From JAHWJR01 sp035942035 (lineage in GTDB: Bacteria > Actinomycetota > Acidimicrobiia > Acidimicrobiales > CADCSY01): a DNA stretch of 60,944 bases. The notes below the pieces were generated by a model. It did no database searches. It had not been told where the DNA came from and was given only the letters and a program-made list of their open reading frames with translations. The first letter of the stretch is position 1. Each line of letters opens with the position of its first letter. The DNA is taken from assembly GCA_035942035.1 (NCBI GenBank), contig DASZDK010000100.1, forward strand, positions 1-60,944, written 5' to 3'. Below are positions 16,878 through 27,962 of this stretch, in pieces. Made by a program: the position numbers and the translations under genes.

Positions 16878-17912
16878 TCAGATGACGCCCACCTCGGTCA
16901 GCAGGCGGAGGGTCCCCTCGAGGTCCGAGAGTTGGGCCAGGTCGATGTCGGGCTGCTGCAGCGTCTCGAGCGGGGGGAGCGAGGGGTCGGCCGCCACCCC
17001 GTCGACGAGGGGGATCTCGAACGTCTCGGCGGAGAAGTATTGCTGGGCCGGCTCGCTGAGCAGGAACTCCACCAGCTGGCGAGCCTCCTCCGGCTGGTCG
17101 GAGCCTTCGAGGACGCCCACCCCGGCCACGTTCACCAGCGAGCCCACGTCACCATTGGGGAAGAGGTGGTTGGCGGCGGGGAAGTCAGGGTTCTCGGCCT
17201 TCACCCGGTGGAGGTAGTAGTGGTTGACGAACCCGGCCTGGATCTCGCCGGCGCCGGCGGCCTCGACGATGGCGATGTTGTTCTCGTAGACCTTGGGCTC
17301 GTTGGCCTGGATTCCCTCCAACCACGCCCGGGCGCCGTCCTCGCCCTCCGTCACCCGCAAGGCGGTCACGAAGGCCTGGAAGGAGCCGTTGGTGGGCGCC
17401 CAACCGATCTTGCCGCCTTTCCAGCGGTCGGCGGTGAACCCCAGGATGGAGTCGGGCAGCGCCGACTCGTTGAGCGCCGCCGTGTTGTAGACGGCCACCC
17501 GGGCTCGCCCGGACACGCCCACCCAGTCGCCGTTCACCGAGCGGAACTGCGGGTCGACCTGGTCGAGCACGCCGGTGGGGAGCTGGGCGAAGCGTCCCTC
17601 CGACGACAGGGCCCCGAGCGCGCCGGCGTCCTGGGCGAAGAACACGTCGGCCGGTGAGTTGTCGCCTTCCTCGAGGATGGCTCCCGCCATCTCGGCGGTG
17701 GCGCCGTAGCGCACCTGGACGCGGATGCCGGTCTCGTCCTGGAACTGCTCGATGACCGGCCGGACGAGCTCCTCGCTGCGCCCCGAATAGATGGTCAGCG
17801 TCGGGCCGGCTTCACCGCCGGCGTCGCCACCGCCGTCGCCGCCCGAGCCGCCGCAGGTGGCGAGGAGCATGGTGGCGGTCATGAGCAGCGGGAGCAGGCG
17901 GCGTCGGGTCAT
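16878..17912 (-). CDS. fbpA: Iron(III)-binding lipoprotein, FbpA-like
   Basis: 344 aa. The signal peptide ends in a lipobox LLATC (Cys at about residue 20), followed by a Gly/Asp/Ser linker, so the protein should be anchored on the outer face of the membrane. LTIYSGRSEELVRPVIEQF begins the mature domain. The tyrosine pair in FVNHYYLHRVK matches the ferric-iron ligands of FbpA proteins, and DVFFAQDAGALG is another family motif. The start is 28 bp from a strong DtxR-type operator, so repression by metal-loaded regulator is expected. Iron is the best substrate guess; other trivalent or divalent metals cannot be excluded. Confidence 0.93.
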   Translation of the reverse strand: MTRRRLLPLLMTATMLLATCGGSGGDGGGDAGGEAGPTLTIYSGRSEELVRPVIEQFQDETGIRVQVRYGATAEMAGAILEEGDNSPADVFFAQDAGALGALSSEGRFAQLPTGVLDQVDPQFRSVNGDWVGVSGRARVAVYNTAALNESALPDSILGFTADRWKGGKIGWAPTNGSFQAFVTALRVTEGEDGARAWLEGIQANEPKVYENNIAIVEAAGAGEIQAGFVNHYYLHRVKAENPDFPAANHLFPNGDVGSLVNVAGVGVLEGSDQPEEARQLVEFLLSEPAQQYFSAETFEIPLVDGVAADPSLPPLETLQQPDIDLAQLSDLEGTLRLLTEVGVI

Positions 17913-17940
17913 GGGATCTCCGAGTCGAGCGGGTCTGACC

Positions 17941-17985
17941 GGTTAGGCGGTTAGGCGGTTAGGCGGTTAGGCCGGCCTAACCTAC
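17941..17985 (-). promoter_or_regulatory. DtxR/IdeR-type operator: four tandem octamers plus inverted half-site
   Basis: GGTTAGGC is repeated four times without a gap (17941-17972). The last copy forms a perfect 18-bp palindrome, GGTTAGGCCGGCCTAACC (17965-17982), with a following TA. TTAGG...CCTAA half-sites are the hallmark of iron boxes bound by DtxR/IdeR. The array ends 28 bp before fbpA, and a DtxR-family gene begins the next transcription unit. The tandem half-sites could let several dimers bind side by side. Confidence 0.8.
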
Positions 17986-18034
17986 GAGGCGGTCATCCCA
18001 GGGTCAACGCGGGGGCTCGGGCGAACGCTGGGTG

Positions 18035-18712
18035 TCAGGACACCGGAACGCCGGCAGGAAGCGACACGAGGATCCGGCTGGCGGCGAAGGGGCCGATCCC
18101 GACGTGACGCCCTTCGATGTTGACCGTGACCGTCCCGTCGGGCGAGGCGGCGGTGAGGGTCCCGGACATGCCCGGCTTCACCAGGTTCTCCTCGAGGAAC
18201 TCGAGCACTCCCGGGGTGAACTCCAGCTCCTCGGGGATGCGGGTGACGGCGAACGCCGTCCCCACCTTCAGCTCGGCCAGGGCGACCACCTCGGGCTCGG
18301 TGTAGTCGGAGCCGGGGATGGGGTTGCCGTGGGGGCAGGTGGTGGGGCCACCGAGGAGGCGGTTGATGGCCTTCTCGACCTTGTCGTTGAGCACGTGCTC
18401 CCAGCGGCCGGCCTCATGGTGGGCCTCAGCCCAGTTGAGGCCGAGCACGTCGGTGAGGAAGCGCTCGGCCAGGCGGTGGCGGCGCACGACCTGCTCGGCC
18501 AGCACCACCCCCTCGTCGGTGAGGTGGATGCCGCCGTCGACGGTGACCAGGCCCTCGGTGGCCATGCGCCGGATCATCTCGGACACGGCCGGCCGGGAGA
18601 TGTCGAGGCGGTCGGCGATGCGGGCCTGGATGACCTCGAGGTCGTCTTCCTCGAGCTCGAAGATGGCCTCGCAGTACTCAGCGAAGGCCGTACGCGGCTC
18701 TTGCACGGGCAT
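18035..18712 (-). CDS. DtxR/MntR-family metal-dependent repressor
   Basis: 225 aa. The N-terminal winged helix has RLDISRPAVSEMIRRMATEGLV (recognition helix about residues 38-50). The dimer/metal domain has HHEAGRWEHVLND and TTCPHGNPIPG, and the C-terminus is an FeoA/SH3-like domain (about 150-220). In IdeR and DtxR the corresponding metal helix is EACRWEH; here the Cys is Gly, and a Cys is found instead in TTCPHG, a pattern seen in other actinobacterial members. The metal could therefore be Fe2+ or Mn2+. The gene is 122 bp upstream of fbpA on the same strand, with the operator between them. Confidence 0.9.
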   Translation of the reverse strand: MPVQEPRTAFAEYCEAIFELEEDDLEVIQARIADRLDISRPAVSEMIRRMATEGLVTVDGGIHLTDEGVVLAEQVVRRHRLAERFLTDVLGLNWAEAHHEAGRWEHVLNDKVEKAINRLLGGPTTCPHGNPIPGSDYTEPEVVALAELKVGTAFAVTRIPEELEFTPGVLEFLEENLVKPGMSGTLTAASPDGTVTVNIEGRHVGIGPFAASRILVSLPAGVPVS

Positions 18713-18733
18713 GGCCCCAGCGTATCCACAGCG

Positions 18734-21700
18734 TCAAGGTCCGGGGTCGGGCAGACCGTCGAGGTAGGTGACGCAGTTCGTGCGCACCGCCGGGGTGCGG
18801 GGGCCGGGAAGGACCACTCCGGTGAGGTTGAGGGGGTCGCAGGCGTTGACCGTGACCCGCTCTCCGCAGCGCTCGCGCCTGCGGATGGCGGCCAGGGCCT
18901 CCATGGCCTCGGTCAGGGCGTACTGCTCGCCGCTGAAGCCGGCGACGAAGCGGCCGCCGCGGATGAGGCCCCGGTCCTCGAGGCGGCGAAGGGCTCGCTG
19001 GAGGTCGCGCCACGGCACGGCGAGGCCCTCGTGCACGGCGAGATCGCGGAACACCACGCCCCATCGCTGGAGGAGCTGGTCGGCCACCGCCTCGGCCAGG
19101 GTCTCGCCATCCTCCACCGGCTCGGCGTCGGGCACCAGCGCCCACCGCCCGGCGGCTCGGCCCGGACCCGCCGGAGCTCCTCTCCGCCGGCGGCTGAGGC
19201 CGCGGGCTGGTCGGGCCCGGGCACCCCGCTCGGCCACCAGGGAGCGGATGGCGGCGAAGCCGTCGGCGCTGAGCACGCCCCGGGCCACGCCGTCCCACAG
19301 GGCTTCCTCGATGTCGCTGCGCAGGCGCCCGGTGTCGTCGGCCAGCTCGGACACGAAGCGGGCTCCTTTCGCTCGCAGCACCTCGACGATCTCCGCCGTG
19401 GCCCCCACGCCCGGCACGTGGGGACGCTGCTCGAAGCGGATGGCCTGGAGTAGCCAGGCCAGGTCGTCTCGAAAGGCCAGGGCCACGGGCGTGGCCTTGG
19501 ACGGGCCGGCTCGACGGTCAGAGTCACCGGCGGCGATGGACAGGCGCAGCCACGTGACCTCGCCGTCGTGGCACAGGCGGTCCAGGTGCCCGGGCTGGTA
19601 GCCGGCCACCCGCCGAGCCAGGATCTCCGGCTCCCAGGCGGCGACCGCCGCCTCGTAGCCCTGCAGCTGCTCGACGACGGCCCGCACGCCGCCAGGGCCC
19701 TGAAGCTGGGTGCCGGGGGCCACGTGCTGCCAGCGCAGGAGGAAGCGCACGAAGTCCTGGGCGCTCACCGCCTCCACCGCCTTGCGCCGGTTGGTGCGGG
19801 AGTAGGCGTGCATGCGGGCCAGCAGCCGCCGGGCGCACCACTCCACCGACTCCGGGTGAGCGGGTGGCGTGTCGGGATCGGTGAACGCGCCCTGGAGGGC
19901 GAAACCGCCGTGCTCGAGGGCGGCCAGACCGACGGCCACGGTGGCAGGGGCAAGGGCGCACCCCTCGGCGAGGGCAGCGGCGGTGCGAGGGCCGGTGATC
20001 TCGAGGTGACCCCGCAGCACGGCGGCTGCCACCTGCTCCACCGGATGAGCGGGCTCCTCGACACTATCGAGCAGGACCGCGGCCTCGGCCGAGGATTCGG
20101 CGGCCCACCACCGCTCGAGCCCGTCGTCGCCGGTGGAGGAGCGGACCCGGCCACGTGTCGCCAGCTCGTCGAACCACCTCCGCCAGGCCGCCCGGGCCGG
20201 GGTGACGATCAGCGAGAGCAGCAGGTCGTGGAGCTCGTCGGCGCTGCCCACCCGTGGAGCCACCTCCTCCTCCACCCGGGCGATGGCGGCGGGGTCGAGG
20301 CGCCCCATGGTGGAAGGCTCCAGCGGCAGGCCGCGGCGCAGGGTGACGGCGTTGGTGCGCCGGTCGACGGCCTCGGCGTCGTCGAGGAAGGCGTAGGGCT
20401 TGGCGGTGAGGATCTCGTGGGCGAAGGGCGACGCCTCGGTGGTGTCGCGCAGGTGCACCCGGACGCGCCCCTCACCGATGCCGGTCAGCAGCGACTGCAA
20501 CCCGTCGATGTCGAGGCCCTCGGTCATGGTGTCGTGCACGGCTTGGCGCACCAGGGGATGGTCGGGGATCTCGATGGGCCCGGTGAGGTTCTCCTGGCAG
20601 GCGGCGGCGCCGGGGAAGACCGCGGCCATGAGGTCGTCGGCCTCCATCCGTTGGATGGGAGGGGGGTTGCGCCGTCCCCCGCGCCAGCGCAGCACCATGA
20701 GTGCCCGGTTCAGGTTCCAGCGCCATCGGCTCTGGAACATCGGCGAGTCGAGGATGGCCTGCTCCAGCACGCGGCGCACCGTGGCCGGCTTGAGGAAGTG
20801 GGCGACGTCGGCGAGGGGGAAGCTGTGGTGGGGGCCGAGCGACAGCACGACGGCGTCGTCGTTGGCCGCAGCCTGCAGCTCGAAGTCGAACGTGCGACAG
20901 AACCGCTTGCGCAGGGCCAGGCCCAGCGCCCGGTTCACCCGGCTGCCGTAGGGCGCGTGCACCACCAAGTGCATGCCGTCGACCTCGTCGAAGAAGCGCT
21001 CGAACACCACGTCAGAGGTGCTCGGCGCGACGCCGAGCACGGCCACCCCCGCGCCCACGTAGTCGACGATCTGGTCGACGGCGGCGTCGTCGAGGGCACC
21101 GACCTCGGCCAGCCAGGCCCGGGCGCCGGCGGCGTCACCAGCGGCCAGGAAGGTGGCCAGGGTCGTGCGCAGTCGGGACACCTCGGCCGACAGCTCCGCC
21201 GTGCGGCCCGGGGCCTCGCCCGTCCAGAAGGGGATGGTGGGGGCCTTGCCGGCGGCGTCGGCGACCCGCACCACCCCGCCGGTGACCTGGCGGATCTGCC
21301 AGGCGTGGGTGCCGAGGAGGAAGACGTCGCCGGCCATCGACTCGACGGCCCAGTCCTCGTTCACCGAGCCCAGGTAGAGGTCGTCGGGTTCGAGCACCAC
21401 CCGCATGTCGCCGACCTCGGGGATGGCACCACCCGAGGTGAGGGCGGCCAGGCGGGCTGACGACCGCGCCCGTACCTCGCCGTTGACCCCGTCGTGGTGC
21501 ACGTAGGCGCCCCGCCGTCCTCTGCCGGTGGTGATGCCGCGGCTGACCAGACCCAGCACCTCGTCGAAGGTCGATCGGGTGAGCCCACGGTAGGGATGGG
21601 CCCGGCGCGCCAGCGCATAGAGGTCGTCGGTGCGCCAGGCCTCGGCAGCCACCTCGGCCACGATCTGCTGGGCGAGGATGTCGAGGGGGGCCACGGCGGG

Positions 21701-22954
21701 GACGATGGCGTCGAGGGTGCCCTCGGCGATCGCCCGCACCAGGGCAGCGCACTCCACCAATTCGTCTCGGGTGAGGGGGAACAGGCGGCCCTTGGGCACG
21801 CCGCCGAGGGAGTGGTTGGCCCGCCCCACCCGCTGGAGCAAGGTGGCGATGCTGCGAGGGGTACCGATCTGGCAGACCAACTCGACCGGGCCGATGTCGA
21901 TGCCGAGCTCCAGGGAGGCGGTGGCCACCAGGGCCTTGAGCTCACCGGCCCGCAGCCGGGTCTCCACCCGGTGGCGGCGGTCCTTGGACAGCGAGCCGTG
22001 ATGGGCGGACACGGAGTCGTCACCGAGGCGCTCAGCCAGCTGGTGGGCCAGGCGCTCGGCCAGGCGGCGGCTGTTCACGAAGACGATGGTGGTGCGGTGC
22101 TCGCCCACGAGGGCGGCGATCCGGTCGAGCACGTCGGCCATCTGCGCGGCCGATGCCACCGACTCGAGCTCACCCTGAGGCAGCTCCAGGGCCAGGTCGA
22201 GACGACGGCGATGGCCGGTGTCGACCACCGCGCATGGCTGAGGGGAGCCGGTGCCGGTGAGCAGTCCGGCGCACAGGGAGACGGGGCGCTGGGTGGCGGA
22301 GAGGCCGATGCGCTGCGGGCGGGTGCAAGCCACGTGTTCCAAGCGCTCGAGGGTGAGGGCCAGGTGGCAACCTCGCTTGTCCCGGGCGAGGGCGTGGATC
22401 TCGTCGACGATGACCGTCTCGGTGGTGCGGAGCGCCTCGCGCCCACGGGCGGCGGTGAGCAGGAGGTAGAGCGACTCCGGAGTGGTGACCACGAAGTTGG
22501 GCGGGCGGCGCAGCATGGATGCCCGCTGGCTGCTGGTGGTGTCGCCGGTGCGCACCGCCACCGTGAGCGCCGGGGCGCTCAGGCCCAGCTCGGCTGCCAC
22601 CGCGCCGATCTCCTCCAGCGGGCGCTGGAGGTTCTGGGCGATGTCGACGGCCAGGGCCTTGAGCGGCGAGACGTAGACCACCTGCGTCCGGCCGGTGACG
22701 TCGGCGCCCTCGGCTGACGCCCGGTACAGGCGGTCGATGCCGACCAGGAAACCGGCCAGGGTCTTGCCCGAGCCGGTGGGGGCGGCCACGAGCGTGTCTC
22801 GCCCCGCCCCGATGTGGGCCCAGCCCTCCGCCTGCGCCGGCGTTGGCCCTTCGGGAAAGCGGCGGGCGAACCAGGTGGCCACCGCGGGGTGGAAGCCGGT
22901 CAGCGCTGGCGGCAGCGGGCCCTGTTCCCGCTCGGGCGCCTCGACGACAGCCAT
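18734..22954 (-). CDS. lhr: Large superfamily 2 helicase Lhr
   Basis: 1406 aa, in the usual range for bacterial Lhr. Q-motif and Walker A APTGSGKT (58-65), TTPESLY, DEIH box (184-187), GLSATQRP, the helicase C domain with FVNSRRLAERLAHQLAERL and VSAHHGSLSKDRRH, and the motif VGRANHSLGG, followed by the Lhr-specific winged-helix and beta-sheet domains and a long C-terminal region. Lhr unwinds RNA:DNA hybrids and is induced by DNA damage in mycobacteria. ATG 22954 fits the domain start and gives a 106-bp divergent spacer to glgX; a longer upstream frame would run into glgX and is rejected. Stop lies 21 bp from the DtxR-family gene start, on the same strand. Confidence 0.95.
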   Translation of the reverse strand: MAVVEAPEREQGPLPPALTGFHPAVATWFARRFPEGPTPAQAEGWAHIGAGRDTLVAAPTGSGKTLAGFLVGIDRLYRASAEGADVTGRTQVVYVSPLKALAVDIAQNLQRPLEEIGAVAAELGLSAPALTVAVRTGDTTSSQRASMLRRPPNFVVTTPESLYLLLTAARGREALRTTETVIVDEIHALARDKRGCHLALTLERLEHVACTRPQRIGLSATQRPVSLCAGLLTGTGSPQPCAVVDTGHRRRLDLALELPQGELESVASAAQMADVLDRIAALVGEHRTTIVFVNSRRLAERLAHQLAERLGDDSVSAHHGSLSKDRRHRVETRLRAGELKALVATASLELGIDIGPVELVCQIGTPRSIATLLQRVGRANHSLGGVPKGRLFPLTRDELVECAALVRAIAEGTLDAIVPAVAPLDILAQQIVAEVAAEAWRTDDLYALARRAHPYRGLTRSTFDEVLGLVSRGITTGRGRRGAYVHHDGVNGEVRARSSARLAALTSGGAIPEVGDMRVVLEPDDLYLGSVNEDWAVESMAGDVFLLGTHAWQIRQVTGGVVRVADAAGKAPTIPFWTGEAPGRTAELSAEVSRLRTTLATFLAAGDAAGARAWLAEVGALDDAAVDQIVDYVGAGVAVLGVAPSTSDVVFERFFDEVDGMHLVVHAPYGSRVNRALGLALRKRFCRTFDFELQAAANDDAVVLSLGPHHSFPLADVAHFLKPATVRRVLEQAILDSPMFQSRWRWNLNRALMVLRWRGGRRNPPPIQRMEADDLMAAVFPGAAACQENLTGPIEIPDHPLVRQAVHDTMTEGLDIDGLQSLLTGIGEGRVRVHLRDTTEASPFAHEILTAKPYAFLDDAEAVDRRTNAVTLRRGLPLEPSTMGRLDPAAIARVEEEVAPRVGSADELHDLLLSLIVTPARAAWRRWFDELATRGRVRSSTGDDGLERWWAAESSAEAAVLLDSVEEPAHPVEQVAAAVLRGHLEITGPRTAAALAEGCALAPATVAVGLAALEHGGFALQGAFTDPDTPPAHPESVEWCARRLLARMHAYSRTNRRKAVEAVSAQDFVRFLLRWQHVAPGTQLQGPGGVRAVVEQLQGYEAAVAAWEPEILARRVAGYQPGHLDRLCHDGEVTWLRLSIAAGDSDRRAGPSKATPVALAFRDDLAWLLQAIRFEQRPHVPGVGATAEIVEVLRAKGARFVSELADDTGRLRSDIEEALWDGVARGVLSADGFAAIRSLVAERGARARPARGLSRRRRGAPAGPGRAAGRWALVPDAEPVEDGETLAEAVADQLLQRWGVVFRDLAVHEGLAVPWRDLQRALRRLEDRGLIRGGRFVAGFSGEQYALTEAMEALAAIRRRERCGERVTVNACDPLNLTGVVLPGPRTPAVRTNCVTYLDGLPDPGP

Positions 22955-23060
22955 CGCGGTGAGGGTAGCGACGCCCGGTGACGGTCGACGGATATCGGCC
23001 TTGCGGCAGGCTCGCGGACGGCCAGTGGCGAGCCGGGCGGGGACGGCTAGCGTCGCTCCG

Positions 23061-25171
<2,111 letters not shown>

Positions 25172-25175
<4 letters not shown>

Positions 25176-27895
25176 CCGCGGCAGCAGGGGGGCGGGAGGG
25201 CGATCACCGGCCGGCGCCGCTCGCGACCTACCGGCTGCAGCTCCGCCCGGAGTTCGGTTTCGACGACGCCGCCGAGGTGGCGCCGTACCTGGCTGCCCTC
25301 GGTGTCTCGCACCTCTACAGCTCGCCGGCGCTCCAGGCAGCAGCAGGCAGCACCCACGGCTACGACGTAGTCGACCACGCCCGGGTCAACGAAGACCTCG
25401 GTGGGGCGCCCGCCTTCGCCCGGTTGACCCAGGCCCTCGGTGCTGCCGGCCTGGGCCAGGTCCTCGACATCGTTCCCAACCACATGGCCATCACCGTCGA
25501 CAACGCCTGGTGGCAGGACGTGCTCGAGAACGGGCCCTCCAGCCGCTGGGCGGCCTACTTCGACGTCGACTGGGAGGGCCCGGAGTCCAAGCTGCGTAAC
25601 ACCGTGCTGATGCCCGTGCTGGGCGATCACTACGGGCGGGTCCTGGAGGCGGGAGAGCTGATGCTCGAGCGCCAGCGCGGGACCTTCCTGGTGAGCTACT
25701 TCGATCATCGCTTCCCCGTGGCCCCCCGCTCCTTCGATCTGCCCCTGGCGCTGGCCGGCGCCGCCCTGCGCTCGGCCGGACACGCCTTCGCCGACGACGT
25801 CGAGTTCCTCGCCGCCGCCTTCAGCTCCCTCCCGCCGGCCACGGCCGTCGACGCCATCAACGTGCGCCACCGCCACCGGGACAAGGAGGTCCTCAAGCGC
25901 CAACTGGCCCGCCTGTGCGAGGAGGAGGCCTCGGTGGCCGCCGCCGTCGACGCCGCCGTGGAGGAGATCAACGGCGACGTCGACCTGCTCGACGCCCTGC
26001 TCGATCGCCAGAACTTCCGCCTGGCCTTTTGGCGCACGGCGGGCCGTGAGCTCGACTACCGGCGCTTCTTCGACATCACCACGCTGGCGGCCCTGCGCAT
26101 GGAGGACGCCCAGGTCTTCGACGACACCCACGCCTTGGTGCTGCAGTGGCTGGCCCAAGGCGTGCTCGATGGACTGCGGATCGACCATCCCGACGGTCTG
26201 CGTGATCCCGAGGCCTACTTCCGCCGCCTGCGGAAGGCGGCCCCGGCGGCCTGGGTGGTGGTCGAGAAGATCCTGGAGCATGGTGAGGACCTGCCTTCCG
26301 CGTGGCCGGTCGACGGCACCACCGGCTACGACTTCGCCAACCGGGTAGGAGGGCTGTTCGTCGACCCGGCCGGTGAAGCGCCTCTCACGGGCGCCTACGC
26401 CAACTTCACCGGCGAGCCCACCGATTGGGCCGAAGTGGCCTACGAGAAGAAGCACCTGGTCATGCGCGACGTGCTCGCCGCCGACGTCAGCCGCCTCACG
26501 CACCGGTTCGTGTCCGTGTGCGAGGCGTCCCGCCGGTACCGGGACTTCACCCGGCACGAGCTCCACGAGGCCCTAAAGGACGTCCTCGCCTGCTTCCCGG
26601 TGTACCGGACCTACGTCGATGCCGAGGGAAAGGTGAGTGAGGCCGACGAGATTCGCATCGCTGGTGCCCTGGCCGAGGCCGCAGCACGGCGTCCCGATCT
26701 GGACCCCGAGCTGTTCGACCTGCTGGGAGCGGTGCTGCGGGGGCGGATGGGAGGGCGAGAGGGCACCGAGCTGTCGCTGCGGTTCCAGCAGGTCAGCGGG
26801 CCCGTCATGGCCAAGGCCGTGGAGGACACCGCCTTCTACACCTACAACCGGCTGGTGTCGCTGAACGAGGTGGGCGGTGATCCCAGCGTGTTCGGTACCG
26901 ACCCCGTCGCCTTCCACGACGCCATGGCCGCCACCCACCGCGCCTGGCCCCGGGCCATGCTGGCTTCCTCCACCCACGACACCAAGCGCAGTGAGGACGT
27001 CAGGGCCCGCATCTCGCTGCTCTCGGAGATCCCTGGCGACTACGGGCGGGCCGTGCGGCGGTGGGCGGAGGGCAACCGGCGCCACCGCACGTCGACCCCC
27101 GGCGGAGCCGATCTTCCCGACCGCAACATCGAGTGGCTGCTCTACCAGACGCTCGTCGGGGCCTGGCCGCTGCCGGTGGAGCGGGCGGTGGCCTACGTCG
27201 AGAAAGCCACCCGGGAGGCCAAGGTCCACACCAGCTGGATCGACCCCGACTCCGAGTACGACGACGCAGTGCGGCGGTTCGTGGAGGCGGCCCTGGCCGA
27301 CGACGACTTCCTCGCCGACCTGGCGGAGTTCGTGACCCCACTGGTCGAGCCCGGCCGCGTCAACAGCCTGGCTGCCCAGCTGGTGAAGTGCACGGCGCCG
27401 GGGGTTCCGGACGTGTACCAGGGCAGCGAGCTATGGGACCTCAGCCTGGTCGATCCCGACAACCGTCGCCCCGTCGACTTCGCCCTGCGGTCCGACCTGC
27501 TGGCACAGGTGGCAGGCATGGACGTGGCCGAGGTGTGCCGGCGGGGCGACGAGGGCCTGCCCAAGCTCCACGTCACCCGAGCTGCCCTGCACCTGCGCCG
27601 GCAGGTGCCCGAGGCATTCGGGCCGGGTGTGGCCGGCGCCTACCGACCGCTGGTCGCCGAGGGCCAGGCGGCCGACCACGTCGTGGCCTTCGCCCGAGGC
27701 GAGCGCGTCGTCACCGTGGTTCCCCGCCTGGTGCTGGGCTTGGCCCGGCGGGGCGGATGGGGCGACACCACCGTGGAGGTTCCCGCCGGCGCGTGGCGGG
27801 ACGAGCTCACCGGAGCGGCCGTCGAGGGCGGCTCGGTGTCGCTGGCCTCGTTGCTGAGCACGTTCCCCGTCGCTCTGCTGCGGCTCGGGAGGTAG
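25172..27895 (+). CDS. treY: Maltooligosyl trehalose synthase TreY
   Basis: 907 aa, longer than the typical 700-860. GH13 enzyme that isomerises the reducing-end alpha-1,4 bond of maltodextrins to alpha-1,1. Hallmarks: ATYRLQLRPEFGFDDA at the N-terminus, LDIVPNHMA, the nucleophile in DGLRIDHPDGL (Asp338), VVEKILEHGE with the catalytic Glu, SSTHDTKRSEDVRAR, and PDVYQGSELWDLSLVDPDNRR near the C-terminus. GTG start overlaps the glgX stop. Cytoplasmic. Forms a pathway with GlgX and TreZ. Confidence 0.97.
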
Positions 27896-27962
27896 GAATC
27901 CGTTTGATCCGCCATCGCACCTCGTCGACACCACGACCGTGGTGGTGCCCCGATCGGCAAAG

